Positions 6,520-6,648 of a DNA stretch of 6,648 nucleotides are shown here, one piece after another. A model generated the notes under the pieces. It had not been told where the DNA came from, did no database searches, and saw only the letters and a program-made list of their open reading frames with translations. This DNA comes from Chitinophagaceae bacterium (lineage in GTDB: Bacteria > Bacteroidota > Bacteroidia > Chitinophagales > Chitinophagaceae): assembly GCA_947461495.1 (NCBI GenBank), contig CANHLV010000105.1, forward strand, positions 1 through 6,648, given 5' to 3'. Position 1 is the first letter of the stretch, and each line of letters begins with the position of its first letter. The translations under genes and the position numbers were made by a program.

Positions 6520-6608
6520 AAAAACAATACCATTTACCATTTCAATAATTTTAGAAACGTTTTATTTTTAAATTCTTTATTCTCGAATATTGGTCTGATA
6601 TTTTATTC
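6520..6608. other. AT-rich spacer between the inverted REP-like hairpins
   Basis: An 89-bp very AT-rich segment enclosed by the two hairpins. I see no gene and no strong internal repeat beyond a short doubled CCATTT motif near 6530-6543. The arrangement hairpin-spacer-inverted hairpin resembles a REP doublet (REPIN or BIME), in which the spacer travels with the pair; whether that is so here cannot be decided from one copy. Confidence 0.45.
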
Positions 6609-6633
6609 TAGCCCACCGTTTCAACGGCGGGCG
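6609..6633 (-). repeat. REP-like hairpin, copy 2 (inverted)
   Basis: The same 25-bp block as 6495-6519 on the opposite strand, with one difference. Arms are GCCCACCGTT (6611-6620) and AACGGCGGGC (6623-6632) on the plus strand, giving one A-C mismatch in the plus-strand stem and a G-U wobble when read as minus-strand RNA. The TA side of both copies faces inward and the C side outward. The sequence then runs into an ATT trinucleotide run at the window edge (6637-6648). Confidence 0.8.
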
Positions 6634-6648
6634 AAATTATTATTATTA

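Noticed and set aside
6404..6520. Plus-strand 38-codon ORF, MNDFQMMKNNDK... ending SPTVETVG
   Set aside because: No promoter match or recognisable domain, low-complexity Asn/Lys content, and its end is entirely the REP hairpin. Kept only as part of the REP-tail observation.
6495..6633. Hairpins containing GTTGAAAC taken as a CRISPR array
   Set aside because: Only two copies, in inverted rather than direct orientation, palindromic throughout, with an 89-bp AT-rich spacer. No array geometry and no cas genes.

Overview
The window looks like a chromosomal segment from a Bacteroidota bacterium, plausibly Chitinophagaceae or a relative. Four things point this way. Two genes are preceded by an exact TAnnTTTG -7 box, the Bacteroidota sigma-factor signature. 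There are no clear Shine-Dalgarno sequences. The base composition is AT-rich (sampled lines run about 25-55% GC, mostly 35-40%). One gene encodes a small secreted protein of the SQAD-repeat type (DUF6150, '7(1) septoil knot') that I know from this phylum. The lineage call is an inference.

Layout from left to right. Positions 1-2207 (minus) hold the first 735 codons of mfd, the transcription-repair coupling factor; the window edge cuts the gene inside the helicase core, at the TATPIP motif. An 89-bp divergent spacer separates it from a 239-aa stand-alone FAD/NAD(P)H oxidoreductase of the ferredoxin-NADP reductase fold (2297-3016, plus), which is clearly more AT-rich than its neighbours. It converges, with a 14-bp gap, on a two-gene minus-strand unit: a 112-aa exported SQAD-repeat protein (4277-4615), then 22 bp downstream a 407-aa exported alpha/beta hydrolase resembling secretory lipases (3031-4254).

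Upstream of that unit lies a 285-bp non-coding stretch made of repetitive material: CACAAAG motifs, a pyrimidine-rich tract, a 58-bp inverted-repeat element, and a 79-bp array of 7- and 9-bp units abutting the stop codon of glyS. glyS (4901-6349, minus) encodes an alpha2-type glycyl-tRNA synthetase. Its true start lies 23 codons inside the longest ORF, and the -7 box position suggests a leaderless or near-leaderless mRNA. The right end (6350-6648) has no convincing gene. It carries two 25-bp REP-like hairpins in inverted orientation, 89 bp apart.

The housekeeping genes (mfd, glyS) and the oxidoreductase show no functional link to each other. The one plausible functional pair is the knot-type repeat protein and the hydrolase, both with signal peptides and probably co-transcribed. 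The most notable items are that pair, the inverted REP pair and the leaderless glyS start.
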